From contig NC_080671.1 in assembly GCF_030247195.1 (NCBI RefSeq), positions 203,092,897 through 203,156,896 on the forward strand: 64,000 bases of DNA, read 5' to 3'. The stretch comes from Topomyia yanbarensis (Eukaryota; Arthropoda; Insecta; Diptera; Culicidae). Below the pieces are notes generated by a model, which saw only the letters and a program-made list of their open reading frames with translations, was not told the origin of the DNA and did not search any database. Numbering within the stretch: position 1 is the stretch's first letter; every line of letters starts with the position of its first letter. Shown piece after piece: positions 22,949-34,639 of this stretch. The position numbers and the translations under genes are program-made.

Positions 22949-24534
22949 TAAGTATGGACAAAAGATACCTATATCGCCGACTTGGAACTCACACTGCCTG
23001 CGTTACGTTCAAGTCTCTAGACAGCCAGCAATAAATGTCCAAACGAATCCAGGAAATGTTGATTATGTGTAATTGCAACCCTCACCCAGCAGCGCTCGGA
23101 CGAGGATCCGCTATAGATGTCGGTGTTAACCCAACTGATCGACTTCTCTGCCAGTTCTCGACTCTTGAAGCGCCAGTTGCTGTACTGTTTGCAAGCAAGG
23201 AATATCGCTCTACTGTCAACGACCTGTTTAGTAGCTTCTTGGGCATGTATGTAACAATTAAGAGTGATCCGCTGGCCCGAACCTTCGCTACGTCCGTGTA
23301 CTTAGTGTCGTCAGGCTGTGATATATGGTGTACGAATATTTTCAATCCTAATTACTTTACTCTACATTGAGCCACCAAGCAAAATAAACTTTTATTTCAA
23401 CTGATTTGTTTTTTAATTAAAATGGTCCTTGAGTTAAAACAATGTTGATTTCTTATTAAATCAAAGAAAATTGCGTTAGAAGTGAATATAAAAACTTAAT
23501 CCAAAGTTTTTTTTAACCCAATATATTTGGTAATTGTTTCAAACTGATCCTTTAAGTGAAACAATTTATTTTTTATTGAAACTATAAACATTCCGGTTTA
23601 GGTGGACATAAGAAAAAAATATTTCAAACAAATATTTTGTTGGAACATCCATTGAAGCAAATGATATTGATCGCTGTAACTTGTATGTATGAAACTCTCG
23701 TTCACTTTAATAGTAGACAAAGTTTGTTCCAATAAAAATTGTTTTTGGTTCAATCAAAAATTATGTTTGTTTTAACGATACCTGAAAAATTGATCTGACA
23801 ATTCAATTGGTTATAATTAATCCAAAATTTGGTTAGCCCATATATAACATGAAAATTTGTTTGATATGAAATAAGAATTGATTTCCTTTACAATATTTTT
23901 TTTCTGCGTGTGTCAATATACAAAACATCCATTGATATTTTTATTTCAAGAACAGTAATTTTGGAGCAAACTCGTGCATGTATTGCATTATAAAACACAT
24001 GCAAGCAAATATTATTGAAGTTAACGTAATTTCACTTCCTCTAGGGGTCTCAAATTGGTTGATTATCCTAGAGGTACCAAATCATCGCGGCAATATTCAG
24101 TAATGAATCGGGGATAAAAAAGGAAGTGCTCCAGCATATAAAATTTCTTGACGAGAAAGGTCTATTGAATCCGGTTCAGGTCTGATAGAGTAGGATAACA
24201 TCAAAATAGCAAGAGTTCAAAGAAAAAATGTGTCAAAAACCGGAAAGAATTTTTTATCAAAATCCTGCGCTAGATTTCATAAGAAACATAAGCGGGATTC
24301 CCTCGCTTCGTTATTTCCTAGAAGGAATGCTCCCCGCTAACCAAAGGCGCTCTCAAAATTGCTCCTGCCATGAGATGTGTTAAAAACCGCATTGATATTG
24401 GTTAGGAAGCAAGGAGCTGTATGAAACACTAGTCCTTAAAAAATGGTCCTTATTAGAACCACAAAACCATTCCCGTAAGTATTAGAATTGAAATTTTCAT
24501 TTCGTATTTTAGAAAATAAATTCCCACTCATACA

Positions 24535-24611
24535 CTGCCGCTATAAGCAGAATTGTTTCATGTTCTATGGGATTCCCCATAAATCTGAGACAATCATGCG
24601 TAGAACGACAG
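24535..24611. mobile_element. 77-bp hairpin MITE, second copy
   Basis: Same family and length as 14585-14661: CTGCCGCTATAAGCAGAATT on the left, inverted on the right as ATGCGTAGAACGACAG, with the same CATGTTCTATGGGATTCCC centre. Confidence 0.75.
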
Positions 24612-24620
24612 TGCACTACT

Positions 24621-24791
24621 CCCCAGTTAAACTCATTCCGGAACCGGTTCGGATTTCTGAATGGAGTCATTATGGATTCCAAATCAAATGCAACAACCGA
24701 TTCCGACTCAGAAACGGTTGTTGCATTTGATTTGGAATCCATACTGACTCCATTCAGGATCCCGAATCAAATTCCGAATGGCTTGATTGGG
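24621..24791. mobile_element. CCCAGTYAAAC palindromic MITE
   Basis: Ends CCCAGTTAAACTCATTCC and GGCTTGATTGGG. Inside, GGATTCCAAATCAAATGC is repeated in inverse around AACCGATTCCGACTC. Related copies lie at 30068-30276 and within the 39962-40377 and 61522-61932 elements. Confidence 0.75.
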
Positions 24792-25980
24792 TCGGTACTC
24801 TTTCTATGCTGTTATTTGATGGAATATAGGTATGGTTCGTAGAGCATAACTTGTGTGTTCAGCGTTGATCAATAAAGAATGCTGTAGTAGAATCATTTGT
24901 TTGTGTCGTGTTAGTTAACAACGAAAATTTACATATTCTGGAAGTTTGGGGGTGGGGGATCGAATTATTATCTTGTTTATATTAGCCCTTATCAGGGTCC
25001 AATCATGAAACAAAGAATCTTTTAATATTTTCCATTGCCGGCATCTATAGCGAAATTCAGAAATTTGGAATGAACTATGTAGTAAGAAGGTAAGCTTTCC
25101 TAACAAATATATCGAACTGAAACTCAAGTATTGTTTGTCAACTGATCTTTTCCCTATTATTATTCATTTCTTCTTCGAAATACGACATTCCAAAAATAAT
25201 ATAATATAATGAAAACCTTTTAGTATCTCTGAACATTTGTCGATATACCCATTTTAAGGTTGCGTAATACAAGCATAATTTTCGTTTATGGACTTTGGTA
25301 TTATTATTAATGAAAATAATGTTTTGGTTTCTTTCTCCGTGGACGGTTCTAATGTTATAATTATTCGCACGCGTTTCATGCTATCGCATGCGAAAGCTTT
25401 GGAGCGTCGATAAAACTGCAAAAATTTTCTTCAACCAAACGTAACATATGTACAAATATGTTCTGAATTATTAAATATTTAAGGTTTTTTGTTTATTTAG
25501 ATTGCAGTTGTTTCATTACAGTGCAGATAATGACTGCATTATTTCGGAACACATCCGAAAACAATCATTGGAGATTCATATAATTGTTACGTGGAAAAAG
25601 CTATCTTAATAAGTAACATTTCTTATAGATTTAATAAACCATCATATGCTTTAACACATTAAACATTCCATATATATTTAACAAAGTGTCACAACTCACA
25701 TGCATTTCATAGGATCGCCTAATGTTTTTAATATGATAGTTATCAGATAGTTATTATAAAGTGCGCTGATAGATTTGGGTCTGACACTGGAATTTAAATG
25801 TTATATGGAAATCTAATAGAATTGAATTTGAGAGGAATGCAACTTTTAACATGATAACCATATAAGTTTGATATGCCATTGAGAGTCTAATATAGCAATC
25901 ATTGGAAACTCCAATAGCGCTGAATTATATGAATGTCATATAATATGGATGTAGCAATTCCGCTCAGTGTAGGTTTAGCC

Positions 25981-26403
25981 CTAAGAGAAGAGAAGACAAT
26001 CGCGTAGCTAATTTGATCCAGTCCTCATTTGGTCATTTTGTCAGTCATGAGCGTTCATTATATTTACAATCGGGATGGAAAACAGTGCTGCTGAATCTAT
26101 TCTGGCTATTTTTCATACACATCAACATTTCGTGCAAATTGAATAAAAGACCTGAATGACGATATAGTTACGTGTATTGTTAAGAGAGACATGAATAAAT
26201 ATTTAATTTAATTTTTAAATGCAGCTAGCATTGTAAATTCTTGGTAGAGGTGCGATCTTTTAGGTACAATTATTTTCGGCAATTGTAAGAAGCATTCAAA
26301 GGGAATCTGGCAACGATTAACGCTTGTTGTCTTCAGATTTACGGCAGGGCCAAGTCGAGAAAATTAAGAAGAGCAAGAAGCCTGTTGTCGTCTCTTCTCT
26401 TAG
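25981..26403. mobile_element. DNA element C, 8-bp TSD
   Basis: 423 bp with inverted ends CTAAGAGAAGAGAAGACAA (right end GTCGTCTCTTCTCTTAG inverted). Flanked by GTTTAGCC at 25973-25980 and 26404-26411, the first shared with element A. Its terminal sequence is close to the element at 35645-36215, so they are one family. Confidence 0.85.
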
Positions 26404-26700
26404 GTTTAGCCCATTTACCGCGCCCTTCTGAAAATCATGTACACGGTTTAGCCCTTTCGCAAATGGTGGTTGCTGAAGGGCGAAATCACGACTGGGATGC
26501 AAATTGGGCGTAAGCATTTTTTTAGTTTCTACCCACTAAAAGCACATAGGAATTAAATTCTTTGTTATATTGTCATAAGGTTTAACCAAAGATGCTTCCG
26601 GAAAAACATGGTCATAAAGTAATTTATATCAACAATAAAAACTACATTGTATGTACATTGAGACTTAGGCCCTAATGAAAGATCTGTGTCGAATATGAGC
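26404..26700. repeat. left arm of a large inverted repeat
   Basis: The part near 26525-26700 is the reverse complement of 27745-28210. The part near 26440-26520 (GGGCGAAATCACGACTGGG) is the reverse complement of about 29075-29140. So a large palindromic element or foldback is broken up by later insertions. Confidence 0.7.
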
Positions 26701-26717
26701 TGTCGGAACAGTTTTCT

Positions 26718-26965
26718 AGAGAAAATTTTCAATAGGACGTAAGTAACATTTAGAGCCTCTCGTTGTTTACTTTCTCTTTCGTTTATTTTGACATTACAAC
26801 ACTTTGCACTAATTTTCCAGTGCATATCGAAAGCCGACGGTTTCTATTAAAATATTATGCAAAGAGTAGAGTAGTAAATGTTGAAATGGCCGAGTAATGA
26901 ACAAAAGAGAAAGACCCTAAAGAGAATCTCTCATTGTTACTTACGTCCTATTGAAAATTTTCTCT
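26718..26965. mobile_element. hAT-like MITE, TSD AGTTTTCT
   Basis: 248 bp. Inverted ends AGAGAAAATTTTCAATAGG continuing through ACGTAAGTAACA. Perfect 8-bp duplication AGTTTTCT at 26710-26717 and 26966-26973. Confidence 0.9.
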
Positions 26966-26976
26966 AGTTTTCTTTT

Positions 26977-27102
26977 GGGGTTTTCGATTGATTGACACCG
27001 TTGTAGTGGAGTGCACTGAAACTGCACCGTTTTTGCACTTTCTTGCAGAAGTGCAGAAAACTGGGTATGTTCCATTCCATTCCAATCAATCGAAAACCCC
27101 AT
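26977..27102. mobile_element. palindromic MITE
   Basis: Inverted ends GGGGTTTTCGATTGATTG, with a smaller inverted motif (GCACTTTCTTGCAGAAGTGC) in the centre. About 126 bp. The TSD is unclear. Confidence 0.7.
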
Positions 27103-27106
27103 TTAT

Positions 27107-27281
27107 TAGCTTCCCATACATGTTCAACAATTTTGTCAATACCAGTATTAACGATATTGTTACAATATTTTAATCCCATTTGAAATCCACATCATCAATA
27201 CAACTTTTTTTTACATTACACTTACAATACTTTTGTCAATTCTCTCTAGTATTGACAAAATATTGAGCGTGGAAGGGCCGC
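27107..27281. mobile_element. MITE related to 1787-1960
   Basis: Right end GTATTGACAAAATATTGAGC then GTGGAAGGGCCGC; left end CATACATGTTCAACA then TTTTGTCAATAC. The 1787-1960 copy has the same order. Diverged and without a clear TSD. Confidence 0.65.
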
Positions 27282-27283
27282 CA

Positions 27284-27450
27284 TGGAGTTCTTGTCGGGC
27301 GGTCTCACGAACACTAATGCAGTTTCTTGGTTGAAAACAATCCCATTACTTTTACCGTCTTTGTTTATTATTTTCCGCCAGCTAGTGATGTAGGATTTGT
27401 GTCATGTGACGTGTACGTACATGACAAGACGGATACAGGTACGCACATTT
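27284..27450. repeat. direct repeat, first copy
   Basis: GAGTTCTTGTCGGGCGGTCT through TGTCATGTGACGTGTACG is repeated at about 28296-28440 in the same orientation with few changes. The inverted arm 27745-28210 lies between. Content not identified. Confidence 0.75.
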
Positions 27451-27744
27451 TTTTATGTGTGAGTGCGGTTGTCATTTTTCTTCGTTGAAGCTGAAAAAAC
27501 AAGAGGATACGAAGAAGAAAAGCAAAGCAAATGACGTATTGGGCCTTTCCGTTGCCATAAGTGTTGCTTCGATTCGGTCATAATTATTTTAATGGTATTT
27601 TCGAGGTAAAAAGTGTCTCTAATGTCGTTTTTGCTTGAAGCAAAACTGAGTCAGTTTCTAAGCCAAACTGCTATAAAAATGTATGAACTGACAGCGGTTG
27701 GGATTAGAAACTCACCCAGTCGGATCCAAACAAAAACGCCAGAA

Positions 27745-28212
27745 GTCGACACAGATCTTTCACTAGGGCCTAAGTCACAATGTACTCAAATGGAGAAAAA
27801 TCAGTTTCAATATTCGACGATGCTTTTCTAAATGTAGCTGTTATTGTAGGTATAAATTACTTTATGATCATGTTTTTTTCTTAAGCATCTTTGGTTAAAC
27901 CTTATAACTAAAGCCGCTGAATCCCTCTGGATAAAAACGCGACACGTCAATCGTTTGTTTACCATTTATCTGTCAGTGTCATTCCAATCGAGTACGAGAC
28001 CTGTCAATGGCCCTCGTTCCAGAAGGATTCGAAGCGATTTTCTTCGGAATGATGGCTTTTGGCAGGTCTAGTGCTCGATTGGAATGACACTTACTGATAA
28101 ATAATAAGAATAAGATAGAGATGGCGAGTCTTTATCCAGAGGGATTCAGCGTCTTTACTTAAAACAATATAACAAAAAATTGATTCCTATGTGTTTTAGT
28201 GGGTAGAAACTA
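27745..28212. repeat. right arm of the inverted repeat
   Basis: Reverse complement of 26525-26700: TCGACACAGATCTTTCAC, then AAATTACTTTATGATCATG and TTTTAGTGGGTAGAAAC. Interrupted by the MITE at 27909-28157. Confidence 0.75.
27909..28157. mobile_element. palindromic MITE
   Basis: 249 bp. Inverted ends TAAAGNCGCTGAATCCCTC then TGGATAAA. An inner inverted pair is TGTCATTCCAATCGAGTAC. It sits within the right arm and is missing from the left arm (26525-26700), which serves as the empty site. Confidence 0.85.
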
Positions 28213-28295
28213 CAGACACTTTATATAACAGACTAGCGGAGAGAAAAACAGTAAAACTAGCAACCATGGATGTAAACTGGCATCACGGAAGCTCC

Positions 28296-28440
28296 CATTG
28301 AGTTCTTGTCGGCCAGTCTCACGAACACCAATGCAGCTTACTGGTTGAAAACAATCCCATTTGCTTTTGCCGTCTTTGTTTATTATTTTCCACCAGCTAG
28401 TGAAGTAGTATTTGTGTCATGTGACGTGTACGTACGTAGC
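28296..28440. repeat. direct repeat, second copy
   Basis: Copy of 27284-27450: TCTCACGAACACCAATGCAG, then CGTCTTTGTTTATTATTTTC. The open frame at 28306-28656 is partly made of this repeat and has no known domain. Confidence 0.75.
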
Positions 28441-30067
28441 CGTAGAAAAGTCTATAAGCTTTGCATGGGCTTCCTCTTGCACTTCCCCTCTCAATACCCG
28501 CATGCTCGTTTGGCTGCACTTTTTGACAGTCCGTTTACCCATTTTATGTATTCAAATTGCCCATTTTCGGAAGTTATTCGAGCTGTCAAAAACGGATATT
28601 TTTTGTTTCTAACAATGAGTACTTTTTATCCATTTCACAACTACTCGATGAGGTAATGTCAGTGGGTATATTGATCTTGATAATGGGTGAAAAATCCTTA
28701 AGCATTATTTCAAGCGAGTTAACCTGCAAACTAAGGATCGTAGTGGAACCTGCAAATTATCGCCCTGCATTAGAGTCCGTGGCGGAAACGGAACATTTCG
28801 GCAATGCTCCGCAAACAACGTCTGTTTAGACTACTGAGGATGTTGAAAATATGCGCTAGTTCGGCATTTTTAGAGCAGCCAAAAGATCCAGCCATCAAAA
28901 ATATATCCAGTTGGTGGTTTTATTTTGTTAAGTAGTTTTAGAATAGGATTTCTATCTAGATTCCTATACTTTTATAAGGAAACAATAATGTGAAATGAAT
29001 GTTATTTTATGTTTTTTACATTCAGAAATAACTCAGTTTTAGGTTCAAGCAAAAACGCCATAAAAGAATGCTTACGCCCAATTTACATTCCTGTCGTGAT
29101 TTCGCCCTTCAGCAATCGCCATTTGCGAGAGGGCTAAACCGCCCACTGAGACGTCCAAAAAATTGTTTCAAAATCGTTCAGCCCGCCCAGTCAAAAAGGG
29201 CAAGTTGCTGGCTAACGGGGGGCTATTTGCCAACTCGGATGCGCTAATTACCCTTCAATTTGCCAGCAAATTGCTGGCAACTAGGAGGCTATTTCAAATG
29301 CAACATTTGGACGATTTGCCGCCGTAATTTTTTTGCCGCTCTTAAATCGCCCAGGGAACGCGCCATTTAATCGCCCTTAATTGTCTAATATGAAAATTAC
29401 AAATAATGCTTATTTTCGGATTCATTATCTTCTCACATAAACTTATCAGTACACTAGGTAGTCACCACAAAATTATAGGAAGAATCAATCGCAGAAAAAT
29501 AATTTTTAATGTCAAATAATATGAGGGTTGATATAATAAATTAACCAAGTTGTTCTGTGTTCAATAAAAAATACATGTTTATATAAATAAAACAATTGTT
29601 GAAATAATTCTGAAGAATTTATTGGATCAAACATGGAAAATAGTTGGACCAACAAATTTTTTTATTGATTTTATCATAACAACAATCGAAACAACAAACA
29701 ACTTTGTTGAATCAATGAGCTCATTTTGTTGAATAAAACTAATAAAATATTTGGATCAATGCATGTCAAATGTTCAATACAAAAAACATTTTTGTTAAAT
29801 CAAATAATATCTTTTATTGTTTAAAACATAACAAATATTTGAATCAATGCATAGCAAATATTGAAGCGAAACCAATTTTATTGTATATAAAATATGCCTA
29901 TTCTTTAATAGGAACCAAAGGCCAACTGTCATGGTGACAAATTTAGAACAAACCATTACTCGCTGACAACAGATAACATCAGTACAAATGAACCTCACAA
30001 AGTAAATACTTACCATTGACTTAGTGGCCTTTCTCTAAAAACAGGCTACAAACACATTAATTTTACG
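28441..30067. other. unassigned, repeat-derived
   Basis: 29075-29140 is inverted to about 26440-26520. 29150-29400 is a GC-richer stretch with many GCCC and TTGCCAGCAA motifs. The rest is AT-rich with many TTGTTGAAT-type words. A short open segment at about 28700-28829 is not recognised. Confidence 0.35.
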
Positions 30068-30276
30068 CAGTCAAATCATTCTGGAACCGCTTTGGAATCC
30101 TGAATGGATGCAGTGTGGCCCAGTCAAACCCATGCCGAGATCGGTTAGGAATTCTGAATGGATTCATTATGAGTTCCAGCTCAAAGGCAACAACCGATTC
30201 CGACTCAATCCTTTGTTGCATTTGAGCGAGAATCCATAAGGGATTCCAAACCTGTTCCGGAGTAGGTTTGCTTGGA
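30068..30276. mobile_element. CCCAGTYAAAC-family MITE copy
   Basis: CAGTCAAATCATTCTGGAAC on the left and GTAGGTTTGCTTGG on the right, with AACAACCGATTCCGACTC in the centre as in 24621-24791. Diverged. Confidence 0.65.
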
Positions 30277-31951
30277 ATGAAATGAAATTTTATTACATGC
30301 AGCGCATACGATTCCAATCACCGTCCCTTTATGTAGTACCTTTGGCCGTGCGCGTGGTTTATTCCAGATATGCGCTATAATGTAGTGCTTAAGAGTCTCG
30401 GCTTTTCCAAAAAGATCGCAGAAGGCGCACGAATACGCTGTCTTCCTGTTGGACCAGAGATGGTGAAGTACAGGAAACTGCCCTCTCGAACGGGTATTAT
30501 TTATCTCTGGTGCGGTGACGTGTTTTCAGTTCTGCGATTGTAGTTTTTAAGCCACACAGGGTGTTTTGATTGAGTCCTGGAATAGGGGAAGGCACCATAA
30601 AACGCACCGTGTGCATTCGACTTAATTTGTTCACTAACCTTTGTGCGACATCATGATTATTTTCAAGCTGCACTTGCGCCCTTCGAGTCCGGAAAATCTG
30701 AGCACTATAAGAATTTACCGAAATCTGAATTCCCTGATTTAAAAATAGCGAATTTCTCCAGCATTGACGCACGTGGAAAAAGTTTTCTTCTTCGTAGCAA
30801 CTTTTATTTGTTTCAATTCAACAAGGACTGTTGATGTAATGCATTCAGTCCTTTTGAATCAATCAGCTGCATGCTTTTGTTAGAATCACTGATTTGTTTG
30901 GAACAAACAATAATTTTGTCGATCTTCGAAAAGCACAGATAACAAAACTTCTAAGATTGATTCAAAATATATTTTGGTTGATCTAACCAAAAAAAAAAGT
31001 TTGGTTTAATAAATTCCTTGGTTCACAATAAAGAATATTTATCGATTAAAAATGAAGAAATAATTTATGGAATCAAACATGCACAATTCTTTTGCGTGAT
31101 GGTATTGCACACCAAAACTTACCACAATCTGACTTTTATTAAGACTTTAGGTCAGAGATCTTGTTTCACTATACTTACACACGATTCCATAATTTTCCAC
31201 ATTCGTTGGCTAAATGAAGTGCACTAGACAAACACAATACAAGCGAGAACACGCGAATTGTTTAATAAAAACAACTTTAAGCTTAAGCCAAACATGAACC
31301 GCCATGTTTGAAAAACGCAAAAATAACCAAGTCTATTTCAGCCGCCAGAAAATTTGTCTAAGTGTTGAAATTGCCTTTAAATCGCATTCGCCAATTGCAT
31401 TTGTTCCAAGGGGCAATTAGCACAGGCGAGTTGAGTCAAACGTCAAACTGTTTAAGTCGCCTGACCATATTCGTCCGCATTTTTTTTGACCGGGCGGGTC
31501 CATCGATGGACGTTTGTCGAACGGTTATTTGGACGTTGTCTAAATAGACCTTTCTCGTCCTACCAAACCCCCTTTTTTCTTATTTTTATTCAAAAGACTA
31601 CACATTTTTAAGAATATTTCCGCTGAAATGAGAGTTTTTAGAGCTATCGTGATTTTTTAATGATTTTTTTTAAATTTGAAAAATGCAAGAATGTTGAGTA
31701 TTTTTTCACCTTTGCATGAATTGTTGGACTCAAAATATGTGTTTGTGCAGCACTGTTTTGTATATTTTTGTTTGGCTTCCTGGCAACGCGGTTAATGAAG
31801 TGGTGAGTCGCGGTGCAAAGTTCATTGGTTATGTAAACAAACTAAAGTGAACCTCTCGATGGAGAACGTTGCATGGTAATGTTTAACCTCACTTTTTTGA
31901 CAGTTCAAAGAGATTGTTTACATGATCTTGGAATTTTTGTTGATTCGATCA
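30277..31951. other. unassigned DNA with one odd short ORF
   Basis: A 58-codon frame at 30372-30548 (plus strand, MRYNVVLKSLGFSKKIAEG...) looks protein-like and follows TTTATTCCAG, but I cannot place it. The rest has no gene or paired repeat ends that I can see. Confidence 0.3.
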
Positions 31952-31963
31952 TAGTATGAGAAA

Positions 31964-32252
31964 GACGGCGCCGATGGTTGTGTGGTAAACGTGACCGCCA
32001 TCCACCCCAGTTGGTCTGGGTTCAATCCCAGTCGAGGTCGTTGAGATTTTTCAGAGGTGAGAAAAATCTGAGGTCACGCCTTCCTTCGGAAGGGAAGTAA
32101 AGCCGTTGGTCCCCGGTCCATGAGTTTGATGGGTCGATATCCAGTACAGGTAGTGGGAGTGTCACCTCTCTGGCGTCGGTGTTTAGCCTCGTAGCGGAAA
32201 TAGGCCGACGGAAAATAAACAGAATTGGAAGAAGAAGAAGAAGAAGAAGAAG
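31964..32252 (+). mobile_element. tRNA-derived SINE with GAA tail
   Basis: The 5' part is tRNA-like with a B box (GGGTTCAATCCCAG). A tRNA-unrelated body follows, and the 3' end is a (GAA)n tail. A perfect 12-bp duplication TAGTATGAGAAA lies at 31952-31963 and 32253-32264, which fixes both ends. It would be transcribed by RNA polymerase III and moved by a partner LINE. Confidence 0.93.
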
Positions 32253-32395
32253 TAGTATGAGAAACTTGGTTTGGTTCGCTGCCAAATGTTAACACTAAAG
32301 TGCTATTCTTTCTATAGAATTAACATCCCCTTGTTTGCGGGCATTGAGGCTGTAGCTGTCCAAACGAATATTAAAGGCAAAGACATGTCTATCGC

Positions 32396-32653
<258 letters not shown>

Positions 32654-32692
32654 CCCAAAGCTCAAATTGGACAACGTCAGATTTTTGAGGTA

Positions 32693-34639
32693 GTGGAATC
32701 CATGGCTGCTCCGCGGCTGATACTGGGAGACTTAAACTCGCACGGAGTATTGTGGGGTTCCCTCTTCAATGATAATCGATCCTCTTTGATATACAATGTT
32801 TGTGACGAGCTCAATATAACAGTTTTAAATACAGGCAAAGCAACACGCATTCCCAGACCACCCGCACGACCAGGTGCATTAGATCTATCTCTATGCTCGA
32901 CATCACTTCGGTTAGATTGCACGTGGAAGGTTGTACCTGATCCTCACGGTAGCGATCATTTGCCAGTCGTTATTTCAATTAACAGTGAATTAGGCCTCAC
33001 GAATTCATTCAATGTCCCTTATGACTTGACCCGAAATATTGATTGGAAAAAATACCAATCTTTAATTTCCACTTCTCTTGTTTCGACGGAAGAGCTACCA
33101 CCTACCGAAGAATATGAATTTCTAGCGAGTTTGATTATTGAAGCAGCAGAACAAACCCAAGCGAAATGCAATCCTGGCATGACAATGAATAGCCGGCCTC
33201 CTAATCCCTGGTGGGACAAAGAGTGCTCGGATGCATATGAAGCTAAACAAGTTACTTACAAAGAAATTATGAAACGGAAAGGATGTACACGTGCGAACTT
33301 TGAAAATTATTCGATTTTGAAAAACAAATTTGACAGTCTCCGTCGTGCCAAAAAGTCTAATTATTGGAGACGCTTCGTTGATGGCTTGTCAAGAGAAACA
33401 TCAATGAGTACTCTTTGGAACACAGCCAGAAGAATGAGGAATCGAAACATAACTAATGAAAGCGAAGTTTTTTCGAATCGCTGGATACTTAATTTTGCCA
33501 AGAAAGTTTGTCCACATTCTGCTCCTGTGCAGAAAATCATTCGCGATGCTCCCACAAGTAACGATTCCATAGATTCGCCTTTGACAATGATGGAATTGTC
33601 AATTGCACTCCTCTCATGCAACAATAATGCTCCGGGTCCAGACAGAATTAAATTCAACTTGGTGAAGAATCTGTCTGACCTAGCAAAAAGACGGTTGTTG
33701 AATTTATTTAATAAGCTTTTTGAGCAGAACATAGTCCCGCACGACTGGAGACAAGTGAGAGTTATCGCCATTCCAAAACCGGGAAAACCAACCTCCGACC
33801 ATAACTCGTATCGACCGATTGCAATGCTATCCTGCATCAGGAAATTGTTGGAAAAAATTATCCTACGACGTCTCGACAATTGGGACGAGGCGAACGGCTT
33901 GCTATCAGATACCCAGTTTGGTTTTCGGAGGGGAAAGGGTACGAATGATTGTCTGGCGCTACTATCGTCAGAAATCCAACTAGCTTACGCAAAAAAAGAA
34001 CAAATGGCGTCTGTGTTCTTAGACATAAAAGGAGCATTCGACTCTGTTTCCATTGATGTTCTCTCAGAGAAACTACATCAATGTGGTCTTTCACCAATAT
34101 TAAATAATTATTTATACAACTTATTGTCAGAAAAGCACATGCATTTTTCATATGGCGATTTGGCAACATTCAGAATAAGTTACATGGGCCTCCCACAAGG
34201 ATCTTGTTTAAGCCCCCTTCTCTACAATTTTTACGTGAATGACATTGATAATTGTATTGTCAGCCCATGCACTCTAAGGCAACTAGCAGATGATGGCGTG
34301 GTTTCTGTTACAGGACCAAAAGCCATAAATTTACAACAACCACTGCAAGATAGTTTGGATAATTTATCAAGTTGGGCTTTGAAGTTAGGCTTCGATTTCT
34401 CTACGGAGAAAACAGAGTTGGTTGTTTTTTCAAGGAAGCGTGATCCAGCTCAGCTTCAGCTTCAGTTGGTTGGTAGGACGATAGCCCAAGTCATGACCTT
34501 TAAATATCTCGGAATTTGGTTCGATTCTAAAGGTACATGGGGAGGCCACATTAGGTATCTGATAAAGAAGTGCCAACAAAGGATAAATTTTCTCCGAACA
34601 GTAACCGGATCTTGTGGGGTGCTCATCCAAGTGACGTGA
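32693..34639 (+). pseudogene. LINE endonuclease and reverse transcriptase
   Basis: The open frame extends left from 32693 into the (TA)n, beginning at the endonuclease motif [15 protein letters not shown] and [11 protein letters not shown] are later endonuclease motifs (catalytic D/N and H). RT blocks include [51 protein letters not shown] and the active site LADDGVV (usually YADD). The frame ends at a stop after a frameshift near 34610; the next part continues in the 34570-35715 frame. Confidence 0.9.

Larger units (their letters stand above)
20892..25969. mobile_element. 5.1-kb element B, TA target, nested in A
   Basis: Starts CACTGAAATGAAAATG and ends CAATTCCGCTCAGTG, inverted over about 7 bp (CACTGAR) with weaker similarity beyond (ATTAGATTTCCATATA-like on both sides). 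TA at 20890-20891 and 25970-25971 is the duplication, lying inside the terminal repeat of element A. No transposase frame is seen. It contains MITEs at 22235-22360, 24535-24611 and 24621-24791. Confidence 0.6.
19858..25972. mobile_element. DNA element A, split by element B
   Basis: Left end CTAGGATAGGATCCGCCAGC at 19858. The inverted right end GCTGGCGGATCCTATCCTA reaches 20891 and finishes with G at 25972 after the nested element. Flanked by GTTTAGCC at 19850-19857 and 25973-25980. Without the insert it is about 1.04 kb. The frames inside have no recognised transposase. An 8-bp duplication suggests hAT-like mobilisation; if the flanking C is counted the TSD is 9 bp and a Mutator-like origin is possible. 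Confidence 0.8.
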
